This document shows, one piece after another, positions 8,280-15,807 of a stretch of DNA of 33,063 nt. The notes beneath the pieces are model-generated. The model saw only the letters and a list, made by a program, of their open reading frames with translations, ran no database searches and had not been told where the DNA came from. Made by a program: the position numbers and the translations under genes. Position 1 is the stretch's first letter, and each line of letters starts with the position of its first letter. The stretch spans positions 1 to 33,063 of the forward strand of contig CAMSEX010000001.1 in assembly GCA_947057875.1 (NCBI GenBank), written 5' to 3'. Origin of the DNA: an uncultured Clostridium sp. (GTDB taxonomy: Bacteria > Bacillota > Clostridia > TANB77 > CAG-508).

Positions 8280-8582
8280 TTAAATAAAAACATGGGTAGA
8301 AAATAATTCAGGAGCACGTGGTCCAGAAAACCAATATTCTGTCCATTTTAAGGTTTCTAAGGAAATCCGAATAAATTCGTTAGTAAGACAATCAATGTCT
8401 GATGATTTAGAATAGGATTTCCATTGACCGTTTATAACGACAGATATTTCTCCTGAATCTGCAATTTCTAAAGTGCCAATTCGTGATAACTTAGAATGTT
8501 CTTCGTTTTCAAACTCTCCAAAAATACGAATATGGCAGTAACTTTGAAATTTTTGCAAGGATAAGATATATTTGTGCAACAT
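8280..8582 (-). CDS. Small uncharacterised protein (100 aa)
   Basis: 100 residues, not recognised. Soluble, no signal peptide; likely beta-rich core (GTLEIADSGEISVVINGQWKS) and a C-terminal part rich in aromatic residues (WTEYWFSGPRAPELF). A strong GGAGGTGC ribosome site (about 8587-8594, minus strand) supports translation from ATG at 8582. It contains one in-frame CGG followed by A (codon 72, 8369-8367, context ATT-CGG-ATT). If CGGA causes +1 slippage as proposed for its neighbours, the product would end after Gly-Phe-Pro at about 75 residues instead of 100. Which product is made cannot be decided here. Confidence 0.65.
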   Translation of the reverse strand: MLHKYILSLQKFQSYCHIRIFGEFENEEHSKLSRIGTLEIADSGEISVVINGQWKSYSKSSDIDCLTNEFIRISLETLKWTEYWFSGPRAPELFSTHVFI

Positions 8583-8694
8583 AAAAGCACCTCCTAAAGT
8601 TGATTATACAATATAGTGTCAATTATATTTTACAATAATTTACATAAAAAGTAAAGAGGTCACACCAAAAAAATTTTTTTAATTAAGCTAGTTA

Positions 8695-8723
8695 TTGACA
8701 AATTCAAACAAATGTTTTATAAT
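8695..8723 (+). promoter_or_regulatory. Consensus SigA promoter of the sbcD/sbcC-like operon
   Basis: Perfect TTGACA (8695-8700), 17-base spacer, perfect TATAAT (8718-8723). A transcript from here would begin near 8730 and carry the palindrome at 8744-8775. Confidence 0.88.
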
Positions 8724-8743
8724 AAATAAAATTAGATACAAAA

Positions 8744-8775
8744 TTTAAATATGACATTTTAATGTCATATTTAAA
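8744..8775. promoter_or_regulatory. Long perfect palindrome in the leader of the sbcD/sbcC-like operon
   Basis: Arms TTTAAATATGACATT and AATGTCATATTTAAA (15 bp each, no mismatch) around TT. It begins about 14 bases after the predicted transcription start and ends 11 bases before the AAAGGAG site. It is not a Firmicutes LexA box (GAAC...GTTC). Best readings are an operator for a dimeric repressor or an RNA hairpin; no T tract follows, so a terminator is unlikely. Confidence 0.7.
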
Positions 8776-8800
8776 AGTGTAAGTTGAAAAGGAGAAAAAT

Positions 8801-9872
8801 ATGAAATTTGTTCACATTGCAGATATGCATTTTGATCAACCATTTTCTGGATTAAATGCAATCGAAAATTTAAGCAATATTCGTAGGTTGGAACAACGCA
8901 AAATTTTCAAAAAAATAATCCATTATTGCAAAGAAAATAAAGTGGACTATTTGCTGATTGCAGGAGACTTTTATGCCCATGAATACGTCCGAAAATCGAC
9001 CATAGAATATGTCAATCAGTTATTTCAAGAAATATCAAATACGAAAATTCTGATTGTACCAGGAAATCATGATCCATATATTAAAGGCTCATATTATGAG
9101 ATGTTTTCTTGGAGCGAAAATGTACATATTTGTAAAAGTAATTTAGAAATAATAGAAGATTCTAAATATGACATTTATATGTCAGGTTTTACGGATTTTC
9201 ACATGGAACAATCCCCAATCGAAACACTTCTAATAAAACATCCTAATAAAATGAATATTTTAATAACACATTGTGATTTAAATGGGGCAAAGGACGAAAA
9301 TCGGATTTTCATATCAGCCAATAAAAGAGTCAAAAATGAATTCTTTGGGGTTTGACTATATAGCAATGGGACACATTCATAAAACGAATTTTCAGGAAAA
9401 TAAGAAAATCGTTTATTCAGGTTCACCAATTTCGTTTGGGTTTGATGAATTAGGTAAGCATGGAATGGTCGTAGGCGAAATTGATGAGAATGAATTACGA
9501 ACAGAATTTGTAAAATTAGATGAAAGAATGTTTGAGAAATATAATTTTTTAGTGGATTATATTACAAGTTCAGAAGAATTAGTAGAGAAAATTTCTGGTT
9601 TAGAGTTAGATGAAAAAAATTTATATGAAGTTATTCTACAGGGAAATAGGCAATTTGATATTCGACCAAGAGAAATCTTGAAGTTGATTGAGCATCCCAA
9701 TATTTTGAAAATAAAGGATGAAACGCAGCTTGGAGTGGATATTGAGAAAATTGCGACTGAGAATAATTTACGAGGAATTTTTATCAAAGAAATTATCCAA
9801 AAATATAAGGAAGGAAAATATTCAGACGAGCAAATTAAAAAAGCAATTGAAATTGGATTAGAAGTTATGTAA
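8801..9872 (+). CDS. YhaO/SbcD-like metallophosphoesterase (DNA exonuclease), interrupted by a +1 frameshift at 9302
   Basis: Calcineurin-type phosphoesterase of the Mre11/SbcD/YhaO group. Metal-binding motifs in order: D8-x-H10 (IADMHFD), G-D56 (LLIAGDFY), N89-H90-D91 (PGNHDPY), the HCD motif near residue 157 (ITHCDLNGA), and G-H191-x-H193 (AMGHIHK). The first four are in one frame and the last, with the C-terminal domain, in the +1 frame. Zero frame ends 17 codons after the break at 9355; skipping C9302 (AAT-C-GGA) gives a 356-residue protein. AAAGGAG precedes ATG 8801. The next gene encodes its expected ATPase partner, and together such pairs process double-strand breaks and hairpin ends. 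Without the shift the GHxH motif is lost and the enzyme should be dead. Confidence 0.88.
9299..9305 (+). other. +1 frameshift site 3 (AAT-CGG-A) in the sbcD-like gene
   Basis: Restored reading is GAC-GAA-AAT-(C)-GGA-TTT-TCA-TAT. CGG at 9302-9304 is codon 168 of the zero frame. The frames overlap from 9282 to 9355; the join at C9302 is inferred by analogy with the other two sites and gives no stop. Confidence 0.78.
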
Positions 9873-9884
9873 GAGGTGAAGAGT

Positions 9885-11483
9885 TTGAGAATTAATGCAA
9901 TAAAAATAAATGGTTTTGGAAAATTAAAAGATAAAGAAATTGAATTAAACGATGGAATTAATCTGATTTATGGAGAAAATGAAGCAGGAAAATCAACGGT
10001 TTTGAAATGTATTCAAGCTCTTTTTTATGGAGTGTCGAAATTAAAAGGTGGAAAAAGTATATCAGATTTTGATCAGTATACACCATGGAACCATTCAGAA
10101 TATTCTGGAAAAGTGAAATATACTTTAGATAATGGCGAAGAATATGAAGTTTTTCGAGATTTTAAAAAGAAAAATCCAATCATTTATAATCAATTTCAAG
10201 AAGACATTTCTAAGAATTTCAAACAGGATAAGTCAAAGGGAATTCATTTTTTAGAAGAACAAATTGGTGTTGATGAGGCATCTTTTAAGAATACAGCTAT
10301 GATTGGACAACAAGAAATAAAATTGGGGAAGCTTGATACGAGTAGTATGATGCAGAAAATTAGCAATCTTGTTTCCACAGGAGATGACAATATTTCATTT
10401 AAAAAATCAATGGAAAAATTAAATAAAATGCAGAATGATAGTATCGGTACAGAAAGAACGAAGCAAAAACCAATGAATCTAGTAAATGAAAAAATTAAGC
10501 AATTGTTGGAGCAAAAGAAAACATTAAGTAATTATAAACAAAGTCAAATTCAGCAGGTGCAAGAGAAAGAAAAACTAAAAAATAAATTAAATCAGTTGTT
10601 TGAAAAAAAGACAAATTTAAAGGAGAAACAGAAAAATTCGCAAAGTACAAAAACTGAAAAAGTGAATAGAAAAGTTAATATTTACACGTATTTGTTGATA
10701 TTTTTTATCATGCTAGCTCTGATTTTAATTTTATTGATAAGAAATATTTTAGTTGGGATTGGGTCACTTATTCCTGTTATAATAATTGAAATTTTGATGA
10801 AAAAAAAGTCAAATCAAGAAGCTGAGAGTTTTCAAATGGTTAATCAAGAATTGGCTAAAAAGTTTGAAATAGAACAGGAAAAGCTTCAAAATGAGATTAA
10901 TCAGGCGAATGTTGCTTTACATATTTTAGAGATTGAAAAGAATAATGTAGATGAGAAATTGGAAGAATTAGCAAGAGTTGAAGAAGAACTTAATGAGCAA
11001 AATGCGATAAGAACAGAACTTATGTCACTGGAAGTTTCTTTTGAAATTGCGAAAGAGGCATTGGAAAAGGCATATGAGAAAATGAAACATGATATTAGTC
11101 CCCAATTTGAGCAAAATTTATGTGAAATAATCTCTAGTATAACAAATGAGAAATATAAAAATATAAAAATAAATGATGAAGTAGGTATTTTGGTAGAAGT
11201 AGAAAATGGCGAATATATGACAGCTGATAGATTGAGTATTGGGACGATTGATGAAATGTATTTATCATTAAGACTAAGTACACTTTCTGAAATTTCAAGT
11301 GAAAATTTACCGATTATTTTGGATGAAACTTTTGCATATTTTGATAATCAGCGCTTAAAAAATATTTTGCATTATTTGCAAGATAAAAAGTATAATCATC
11401 AAATCATTATTTTTACATGTTCAAATCGAGAAGAGGAAATTTTGAAACAGTTAAAAATAGAATATCATTTGATAAATATTTGA
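9885..11483 (+). CDS. YhaN/SbcC-like AAA ATPase with membrane segments in the coiled coil
   Basis: 532 residues from TTG 9885. N-terminal Walker A GENEAGKST (30-38); ABC-type signature LSIGTIDEMYLSLRLS and Walker B LPIILDETFAYFD (Asp480-Glu481) near the C terminus. Between them are two coiled-coil arms interrupted by two adjacent hydrophobic helices (about residues 265-305, YLLIFFIMLALILILLI then ILVGIGSLIPVIIIEIL), as in the YhaN group, so the protein is probably membrane-tethered. It is short for SbcC, with reduced coils. It pairs with the upstream phosphoesterase as a DNA-end processing complex. A GTG at 9876 lies inside the AGAGGTG ribosome site (9872-9878); TTG 9885 has proper 6-base spacing, so I prefer it. 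The gene begins 12 bases after the sbcD-like stop. Confidence 0.88.
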   Translation: MRINAIKINGFGKLKDKEIELNDGINLIYGENEAGKSTVLKCIQALFYGVSKLKGGKSISDFDQYTPWNHSEYSGKVKYTLDNGEEYEVFRDFKKKNPIIYNQFQEDISKNFKQDKSKGIHFLEEQIGVDEASFKNTAMIGQQEIKLGKLDTSSMMQKISNLVSTGDDNISFKKSMEKLNKMQNDSIGTERTKQKPMNLVNEKIKQLLEQKKTLSNYKQSQIQQVQEKEKLKNKLNQLFEKKTNLKEKQKNSQSTKTEKVNRKVNIYTYLLIFFIMLALILILLIRNILVGIGSLIPVIIIEILMKKKSNQEAESFQMVNQELAKKFEIEQEKLQNEINQANVALHILEIEKNNVDEKLEELARVEEELNEQNAIRTELMSLEVSFEIAKEALEKAYEKMKHDISPQFEQNLCEIISSITNEKYKNIKINDEVGILVEVENGEYMTADRLSIGTIDEMYLSLRLSTLSEISSENLPIILDETFAYFDNQRLKNILHYLQDKKYNHQIIIFTCSNREEEILKQLKIEYHLINI

Positions 11484-11488
11484 AATAG

Positions 11489-11523
11489 AACCCCCTTACA
11501 TCATTAACTAATGCAAGGGGGTT
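11489..11523. terminator. Terminator after the sbcC-like gene
   Basis: Stem of 13 pairs with one mismatch: AACCCCCTT-A-CAT (11489-11501) and ATG-C-AAGGGGGTT (11511-11523). T tail is weak on both strands; convergent position suggests bidirectional use. Confidence 0.75.
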
Positions 11524-11565
11524 ATTGAAATTTTTAGAACACACATTTTTAATTACAGACTGTTT

Positions 11566-12030
11566 TTATAAACTGTTGTTTTTATTATTTTTTAATTTTT
11601 CAACAAGATTATCAGTGCTTGATAATGCTTCCAGAAAGAGATTTAAATCTTCAATATCTGATTGAAGATTTTTAAGTTGCTCCTGATGTTTAGAAAGTTC
11701 TTTTTCTATTTCTATAAGAAACGAGCTTTTTGTTTTTTTCTTAGCTTTGTTCAAATAAGCAATTAGGGTCTGAAGATTTTTTTCTTCGCTTCTTTTTAAA
11801 ATAAGTTCATTTATAGTCGATGCTTTTGAAGCTGATAAATAAGTTTCTCCTAGTGCTAATTGAATATCAGATTCGCTTAAGATATTATTTAATGGTGCAA
11901 ATTCAATTTCTTCAAATCCTGCAATGGTTGTTGTTTCTTTTGACCGATTTTCGCCAATAGTTTCTCCAATTAATCCAGAGATTATTGCGACAAATAAAAT
12001 TAAAATACTATAAAATACTTTATTCTTCAT
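11566..12030 (-). CDS. Uncharacterised membrane-anchored coiled-coil protein
   Basis: 154 residues from ATG at 12030, which has AAAGGAG (minus strand, about 12039-12045) correctly placed; a longer reading to 12111 lacks any site. One N-terminal hydrophobic helix (residues 5-24) acts as uncleaved anchor or signal, then a soluble domain and a strong C-terminal coiled coil (about 105-150, heptads in IEIEKELSKHQEQLKNLQ and SDIEDLNLFLEAL). Not recognised as a family. It carries one in-frame CGG (codon 29, AAT-CGG-TCA), which must be read in frame for the long downstream protein; the following base is T, not A. Function unknown. Confidence 0.75.
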   Translation of the reverse strand: MKNKVFYSILILFVAIISGLIGETIGENRSKETTTIAGFEEIEFAPLNNILSESDIQLALGETYLSASKASTINELILKRSEEKNLQTLIAYLNKAKKKTKSSFLIEIEKELSKHQEQLKNLQSDIEDLNLFLEALSSTDNLVEKLKNNKNNSL

Positions 12031-12082
12031 TATATTTACTCCTTTACTTGTTGTTGATAGTGCAAAAATGTGTATTCTATGG

Positions 12083-12104
12083 ACCATCTTAAGTTGCAGA
12101 TGGT
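12083..12104. repeat. Short inverted repeat between the minus-strand gene and prfA
   Basis: ACCATCT / AGATGGT, 7-bp arms separated by 8 bases, in the leader of the 11566-12030 gene. Could be a hairpin or operator; weak evidence. Confidence 0.4.
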
Positions 12105-12129
12105 ATAACAATGGGTTACTATAATATAT

Positions 12130-12158
12130 AGTTTAACATAAAGTCTAAAAAATGGCAA
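12130..12158 (-). promoter_or_regulatory. Candidate promoter of the 11566-12030 gene
   Basis: On the minus strand TTGCCA (12158-12153), 17-base spacer, TAAACT (12135-12130). Divergent from the prfA promoter 28 bases away. Confidence 0.5.
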
Positions 12159-12185
12159 GTTTTTAATATTATTTTTTACAGAATA

Positions 12186-12214
12186 TTGGCAAAATAGAAA
12201 ATATGTGTTATAAT
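12186..12214 (+). promoter_or_regulatory. SigA promoter of prfA
   Basis: TTGGCA (12186-12191), 17-base spacer, TATAAT (12209-12214) with an extended -10 TGT in front. Confidence 0.8.
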
Positions 12215-12241
12215 ATGGCATATAACGAAAGGAATGAGAGT

Positions 12242-13300
12242 ATGTTTCAAAAATTAGAAGACGTAGAAAAAAGATATGAAGAGTTAAATCGCTTAATTAG
12301 TGACTCAGAAGTAATTGCCAATCAAGCAGAGTGGCAAAAGTTAATGAAAGAACATGGAAGCATGCAAGATGTTGTAGAAAAATATAGAGAATATAAACGT
12401 GTAAAACAGCAGATGGAAGAAGCCAAAGAAATGCTAAACGATCCAGAATTAAAGGAACTTGCAAGTGTAGATTTTGAAGAAGCAAAAGCCAAACTTCCTC
12501 AGATTGAAGAAGAATTGAAGTTTTTGCTGATACCCAAAGATCCCAATGATGATAGTAATGTTATTTGTGAAATTCGTTCAGGTGCAGGTGGAGAAGAAGC
12601 AGCGCTTTTTGCTGCGACTTTATTTCGTATGTATTCGATGTATGCAGAAAGAAAGCATTGGAAGTTGGATATTGTGAATGAAAATGCGACTGAACTTGGT
12701 GGTTACAAAGAAGTCACTTTTATGATTACAGGAAAAGGCGCTTATAGCCGTTTTAAATTTGAAAGTGGTGTTCACCGTGTGCAGCGTGTTCCAGATACAG
12801 AGAGTAGTGGACGTATTCATACATCAACTGCAACGGTAGCTGTTTTGCCAGAAGTAGAAGATGTGGAAGTAGAATTAAATCCAGCTGATATTAAAATGGA
12901 GGTTTTTAGGGCTTCAGGTGCAGGTGGACAGCATATCAATAAAACATCATCAGCAGTTCGATTAATTCATGAACCAAGTGGCATTGTGGTAGAGTGTCAA
13001 ACGCAGCGTTCACAAGTACAAAATCGAGAATATGCGATGAAAATGTTGCGTTCAAGATTGTATGAAATAGAGAAAGAAAAGCAAGATTCAGCGGTTGCAA
13101 ACGAGCGAAAAAGTCAGGTAGGTTCAGGGGATAGAAGTGAAAAAATAAGAACTTATAATTATCCACAAGGGCGTATTACTGACCATAGAATAGGAATGAG
13201 CATTTTTCAATTTGAGAATTTTTTAAATGGAGATTTGGACGAATTAATTGATAATTTAATTGCAACAGACCGAGCTGAAAAGTTAAAAGGAGAAGAGTAA
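12242..13300 (+). CDS. prfA: Peptide chain release factor 1
   Basis: 352 residues. RF1 recognises UAA and UAG stop codons and triggers peptidyl-tRNA hydrolysis. The GGQ catalytic motif is at 228-230 ([17 protein letters not shown]), and the stop-codon recognition tripeptide is PDT at 184-186 ([10 protein letters not shown]), the P-x-T form that separates RF1 from RF2 (SPF). Helical N-terminal domain and C-terminal [16 protein letters not shown] segment are intact. An open reading from 12203 exists, but ATG 12242 has a GAAAGGA site 8 bases upstream and matches the usual N terminus ([15 protein letters not shown]). Monocistronic here: the prmC (hemK) methyltransferase that often follows is absent and a terminator comes at once. 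Confidence 0.97.
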   Translation: MFQKLEDVEKRYEELNRLISDSEVIANQAEWQKLMKEHGSMQDVVEKYREYKRVKQQMEEAKEMLNDPELKELASVDFEEAKAKLPQIEEELKFLLIPKDPNDDSNVICEIRSGAGGEEAALFAATLFRMYSMYAERKHWKLDIVNENATELGGYKEVTFMITGKGAYSRFKFESGVHRVQRVPDTESSGRIHTSTATVAVLPEVEDVEVELNPADIKMEVFRASGAGGQHINKTSSAVRLIHEPSGIVVECQTQRSQVQNREYAMKMLRSRLYEIEKEKQDSAVANERKSQVGSGDRSEKIRTYNYPQGRITDHRIGMSIFQFENFLNGDLDELIDNLIATDRAEKLKGEE

Positions 13301-13304
13301 AAAA

Positions 13305-13333
13305 AAGAGCTACGTTTTGGTAGTTCTTTTTTA
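13305..13333. terminator. Bidirectional terminator between prfA and mecA
   Basis: Stem AAGAGCTAC / GTAGTTCTT (one G-T pair) with loop GTTTTG, T-run after it on the plus strand and an A-run before it, so it can end both prfA and the convergent mecA transcripts. Confidence 0.85.
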
Positions 13334-13370
13334 TAGTTTTTTAAATAGATAATAATTTACAAAATAGAAT

Positions 13371-13949
13371 TTAAGAAGATGTTGTATGTAATAACATTCC
13401 ATATTCTCTTATTTTATTTAACATTAAATCTGAATCAGATACAGATGTTGCAAATTCACTAATAGCACTGGAAATTGCAGAAAGATATGGTTCATTAATA
13501 TTTTGTAAAATAAAGAAAAAATAATCTTCATATTTATATAATGAGTTTGAGGTAGATAGCTTATCTACTAAGTTTGGCATAGAGATTGATAAAAAGTTTT
13601 CAAAATTACAAAAATCATCAAAACTTGAGAATTTGTAGATTAATTGTTGGGCATTTTGCCTGTTTTTTCTACGAACTTGAACTCTGGTAGATTTTAAAAC
13701 TTCTTTTTCAATTCGAGTAACAGTAATGATAAAATTGCCATTGCTTAAAGCAAGGGCTTCAATACAAAGTTTGTAATTGTCTGTGATAAAGCCAATTTCA
13801 CGTTCTGCTTCATCTAACAAATTCAAAAATAAACTTTGGCTTTCTAATGAATTGGACATAAAAGAATGTATGTCAACATTGTTTTCTTGTAAGTAAGAAT
13901 GATTGAATGTAATTCTGATTTTATTTTCATTAATTTTTTCTATTTTCAT
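13371..13949 (-). CDS. mecA: MecA-family adaptor protein
   Basis: 192 residues. The N terminus MKIEKINENKIRITF followed by DIHSFMSNSLESQ...FLNLLDEAEREIGF is the MecA adaptor N-terminal domain, which binds clients such as ComK and ComS in Bacillus; then a linker with basic residues (VQVRRKNRQNAQQ) and the C-terminal domain that docks on ClpC (FSSFDDFCNFENFL...). MecA hands substrates to the ClpCP protease and keeps ClpC assembled. GGAGG on the minus strand (about 13957-13963) precedes ATG 13949. Monocistronic, divergent from radC. The family is also annotated as a negative regulator of competence and sporulation; client here unknown. Confidence 0.9.
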   Translation of the reverse strand: MKIEKINENKIRITFNHSYLQENNVDIHSFMSNSLESQSLFLNLLDEAEREIGFITDNYKLCIEALALSNGNFIITVTRIEKEVLKSTRVQVRRKNRQNAQQLIYKFSSFDDFCNFENFLSISMPNLVDKLSTSNSLYKYEDYFFFILQNINEPYLSAISSAISEFATSVSDSDLMLNKIREYGMLLHTTSS

Positions 13950-13994
13950 AAGCTAAGCCTCCTAAAATATAACCGAAAGGTTTTCAATAATTTA

Positions 13995-14022
13995 ATTATA
14001 CTACTTCTAGCTAAAAAGTAAA
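13995..14022 (-). promoter_or_regulatory. Candidate promoter of mecA
   Basis: Minus strand TTTACT (14022-14017), 16-base spacer, perfect TATAAT (14000-13995). Confidence 0.6.
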
Positions 14023-14062
14023 TGAAAATTTTTGCCATAATTTTAACAGTTATTTATCTGAA

Positions 14063-14132
14063 GTTAGTATTTATTGGCATAAATACTAACAATTAAGGCT
14101 GTTTACTAAGCAAAGCTTTAATAGCCTTAATT
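14063..14132. repeat. Two adjacent perfect hairpins between mecA and radC
   Basis: Hairpin 1: GTTAGTATTTAT / ATAAATACTAAC, 12-bp arms and a 4-base loop (14063-14090). Hairpin 2 starts at the very next base: AATTAAGGCT / AGCCTTAATT, 10-bp arms (14091-14100, 14123-14132), enclosing AAGC-AAA-GCTT. They lie upstream of both divergent promoters, so are not simple leaders of either gene. May be a small repeat element, a noncoding RNA or a regulatory site; the rest of the 13950-14250 gap holds only the two promoters. Confidence 0.7.
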
Positions 14133-14171
14133 AATTATATTAAGAAATATTTAAAAATGTACTAAAATCAC

Positions 14172-14200
14172 TTGAAAAAAACAGATTATCACGATATAAT
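14172..14200 (+). promoter_or_regulatory. SigA promoter of the radC-mreCD-pbp2-minC operon
   Basis: TTGAAA (14172-14177), 17-base spacer, perfect TATAAT (14195-14200). No terminator is seen until the end of minC, so all five genes are probably co-transcribed. Confidence 0.78.
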
Positions 14201-14250
14201 AGATAAGATTAATTCATATTGGGGGATTTAAGTGAACAGAAAGGATGAAT

Positions 14251-14940
14251 ATGACAGTAAAAATGAAAACTTTGCCCACTTCAGAAAGACCATACGAAAA
14301 GTTGATGGCCTATGGCGAAGAGACACTTAGCAATAGTGAATTATTGGCAATTATCATAAAAACTGGAACCAAGAATATGACTGCTTTGGATTTAGCTAGG
14401 CAAGTGATTGATTTGGGTTCACAGGAAAATACAAATGATTTAAGATTTTTACAAGAAGTATCAATCAATGAATTGATGAAAATTAATGGGATTGGCAAAG
14501 TAAAGGCAATTGAACTGAAAGCCTTAGGAGAAATTGCAAAAAGAATGTCAAGACCAATTAATATGAATAAAGTAGTGATTAAGACGAAAAAAGATGTTGC
14601 AAATTTGCTGATGTCAGAAATGAGATTTGAGAAAAAAGAGATTTTGAAATTGATTATGCTAAACAATCAAAATGTTGTGCAAAAAATATTGAATATTGCA
14701 AGTGGCAAAGATAGTATGCTTGTTTTTGATGCCAAGCAAATATTAGCAGAGCCAATTAAACAGCAAATTCCTAAAATTATTTTGGTGCATAATCATCCAA
14801 GTGGTAATTCTACACCAAGTAAACAAGATTTAGAAGCAACACAAAAGATAAATTTGTGTGCCAATTTAATGGGAATTCAATTATTGGACCATATTGTGAT
14901 AGGCGATGGCGAGTATCATAGTGCAATGGGAGGTACATAA
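14251..14940 (+). CDS. radC: RadC-family JAB/MPN-domain protein
   Basis: 229 residues. N-terminal helix-hairpin-helix region (INELMKINGIGKVKAIELKA, about residues 71-90) and a C-terminal JAB1/MPN domain with the JAMM metal motif H180-N-H182-P-S-G-x7-D193. Named RadC for a supposed role in DNA repair, but the biochemical function is unsettled. The N terminus MTVKMKTLPTSERPYEKLMAYGEETLSNSELLA is typical. ATG 14245 abuts the AAAGG site, so ATG 14251 with 6-base spacing is preferred. It is the first gene of the operon; radC next to mreBCD is common in Firmicutes, but mreB, usually between them, is missing. Confidence 0.93.
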   Translation: MTVKMKTLPTSERPYEKLMAYGEETLSNSELLAIIIKTGTKNMTALDLARQVIDLGSQENTNDLRFLQEVSINELMKINGIGKVKAIELKALGEIAKRMSRPINMNKVVIKTKKDVANLLMSEMRFEKKEILKLIMLNNQNVVQKILNIASGKDSMLVFDAKQILAEPIKQQIPKIILVHNHPSGNSTPSKQDLEATQKINLCANLMGIQLLDHIVIGDGEYHSAMGGT

Positions 14941-14967
14941 ATCTGATTGATTGAAAGGAGAATGTAA

Positions 14968-15783
14968 ATGAATAGAAATAAACAATCCAATATACTAGGT
15001 GGAGTGATTACTTTAATTATATTGATTTTGTTGATTTTTCTTTCAAATATGAAACTGAATAAATTGTCATTTTTAGAAGGTATTGTGAATTCGGTTGTAG
15101 CACCAGTGCAAAGAGTAGTGACTGATTTAGCAAATAAAATTCAAGGAAATTCGGCATATTTTGCAGACATACAAAGTTTGCAAACAGAAAATGAGCAGCT
15201 GCGCAAACGCAATAGTGAGTTAGAAACTCAACTAAGAGAATTAGAAGGGATTAAAGCAGATAATGCAACACTTCAAGAATATATGAATTTAACACAAAAA
15301 TATGCTGATTATAATACAATTCCAGCTTATGTAATTAATCGAGATGTAAGTAATTTTAGTAGTGATTTAGTAATTAATGTTGGCGAAAATGATGGCGTAG
15401 CTGTTAATATGACAGTGATTGCAGATAAAGGTTTAGTTGGACATATTATATCAACAACGCCAACAACGGCAAAAGTGCAAGTGATTGTAGATGCAGCAAG
15501 TACAGTAAGTTGCAATATTAGCACAACAGAAGAAAGTATTATTTGCAAAGGGACATTGGAGAATAGTCAAATTTTGAGAGCTTCGTATATTCCAACAGGG
15601 GCGGAATTGATTCAAGGAGATAATGTGTACACATCTGGTTTAGGAGAGATATTTAGAAAAGGAATTTTGATTGGTACGATTGAAGAAATTATTACAACAA
15701 GGAATGTAACAGATCGTTACGCTACTATAAAACCTGCAGTTGATTTTTCCACAGTTGATACAGTGTTGGTAATCAACAATTAA
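14968..15783 (+). CDS. mreC: Rod shape-determining protein MreC
   Basis: 271 residues, normal length. N-terminal membrane anchor (about 10-27), a coiled coil (about 60-100, LQTENEQLRKRNSELETQLRELEG) for dimerisation, then the two beta-barrel domains on the outer face (SSDLVINVGENDGVAVNMTVIADKGLVGHI is the conserved MreC core; the second barrel ends with VDFSTVDTVLVINN). MreC links the elongation machinery to PBP2 in the periplasm-equivalent space. Followed after 24 bases by mreD in the same operon. AAAGGAG site precedes ATG 14968. No mreB in the window, so the filament protein must be encoded elsewhere. Confidence 0.95.
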   Translation: MNRNKQSNILGGVITLIILILLIFLSNMKLNKLSFLEGIVNSVVAPVQRVVTDLANKIQGNSAYFADIQSLQTENEQLRKRNSELETQLRELEGIKADNATLQEYMNLTQKYADYNTIPAYVINRDVSNFSSDLVINVGENDGVAVNMTVIADKGLVGHIISTTPTTAKVQVIVDAASTVSCNISTTEESIICKGTLENSQILRASYIPTGAELIQGDNVYTSGLGEIFRKGILIGTIEEIITTRNVTDRYATIKPAVDFSTVDTVLVINN

Positions 15784-15807
15784 TTTAGAAAGGAAACTAA
15801 TTTAAGT

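Noticed and set aside
4912..9305. Simple sequencing or assembly error at the three breaks
   Set aside because: Not fully excluded. Considered less likely because the added base is outside homopolymers, the context CGGA is the same each time, and out-of-phase CGGA elsewhere in the window shows no breaks.
4912..9305. Classic -1 slippery heptamer or prfB-type +1 site
   Set aside because: The needed shift is +1; no X-XXY-YYZ heptamer, no stop codon at the site and no shared upstream Shine-Dalgarno sequence.
4904..9872. Treating the 3' halves (4904-5293, 7031-8236, 9282-9872) as separate genes
   Set aside because: None has a proper ribosome site and start; each continues the domain of the frame before it, so they are second halves of frameshifted genes.
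12036..12221. Minus-strand frame upstream of the 11566-12030 gene
   Set aside because: No ribosome site, overlaps promoters on both strands, composition not protein-like.
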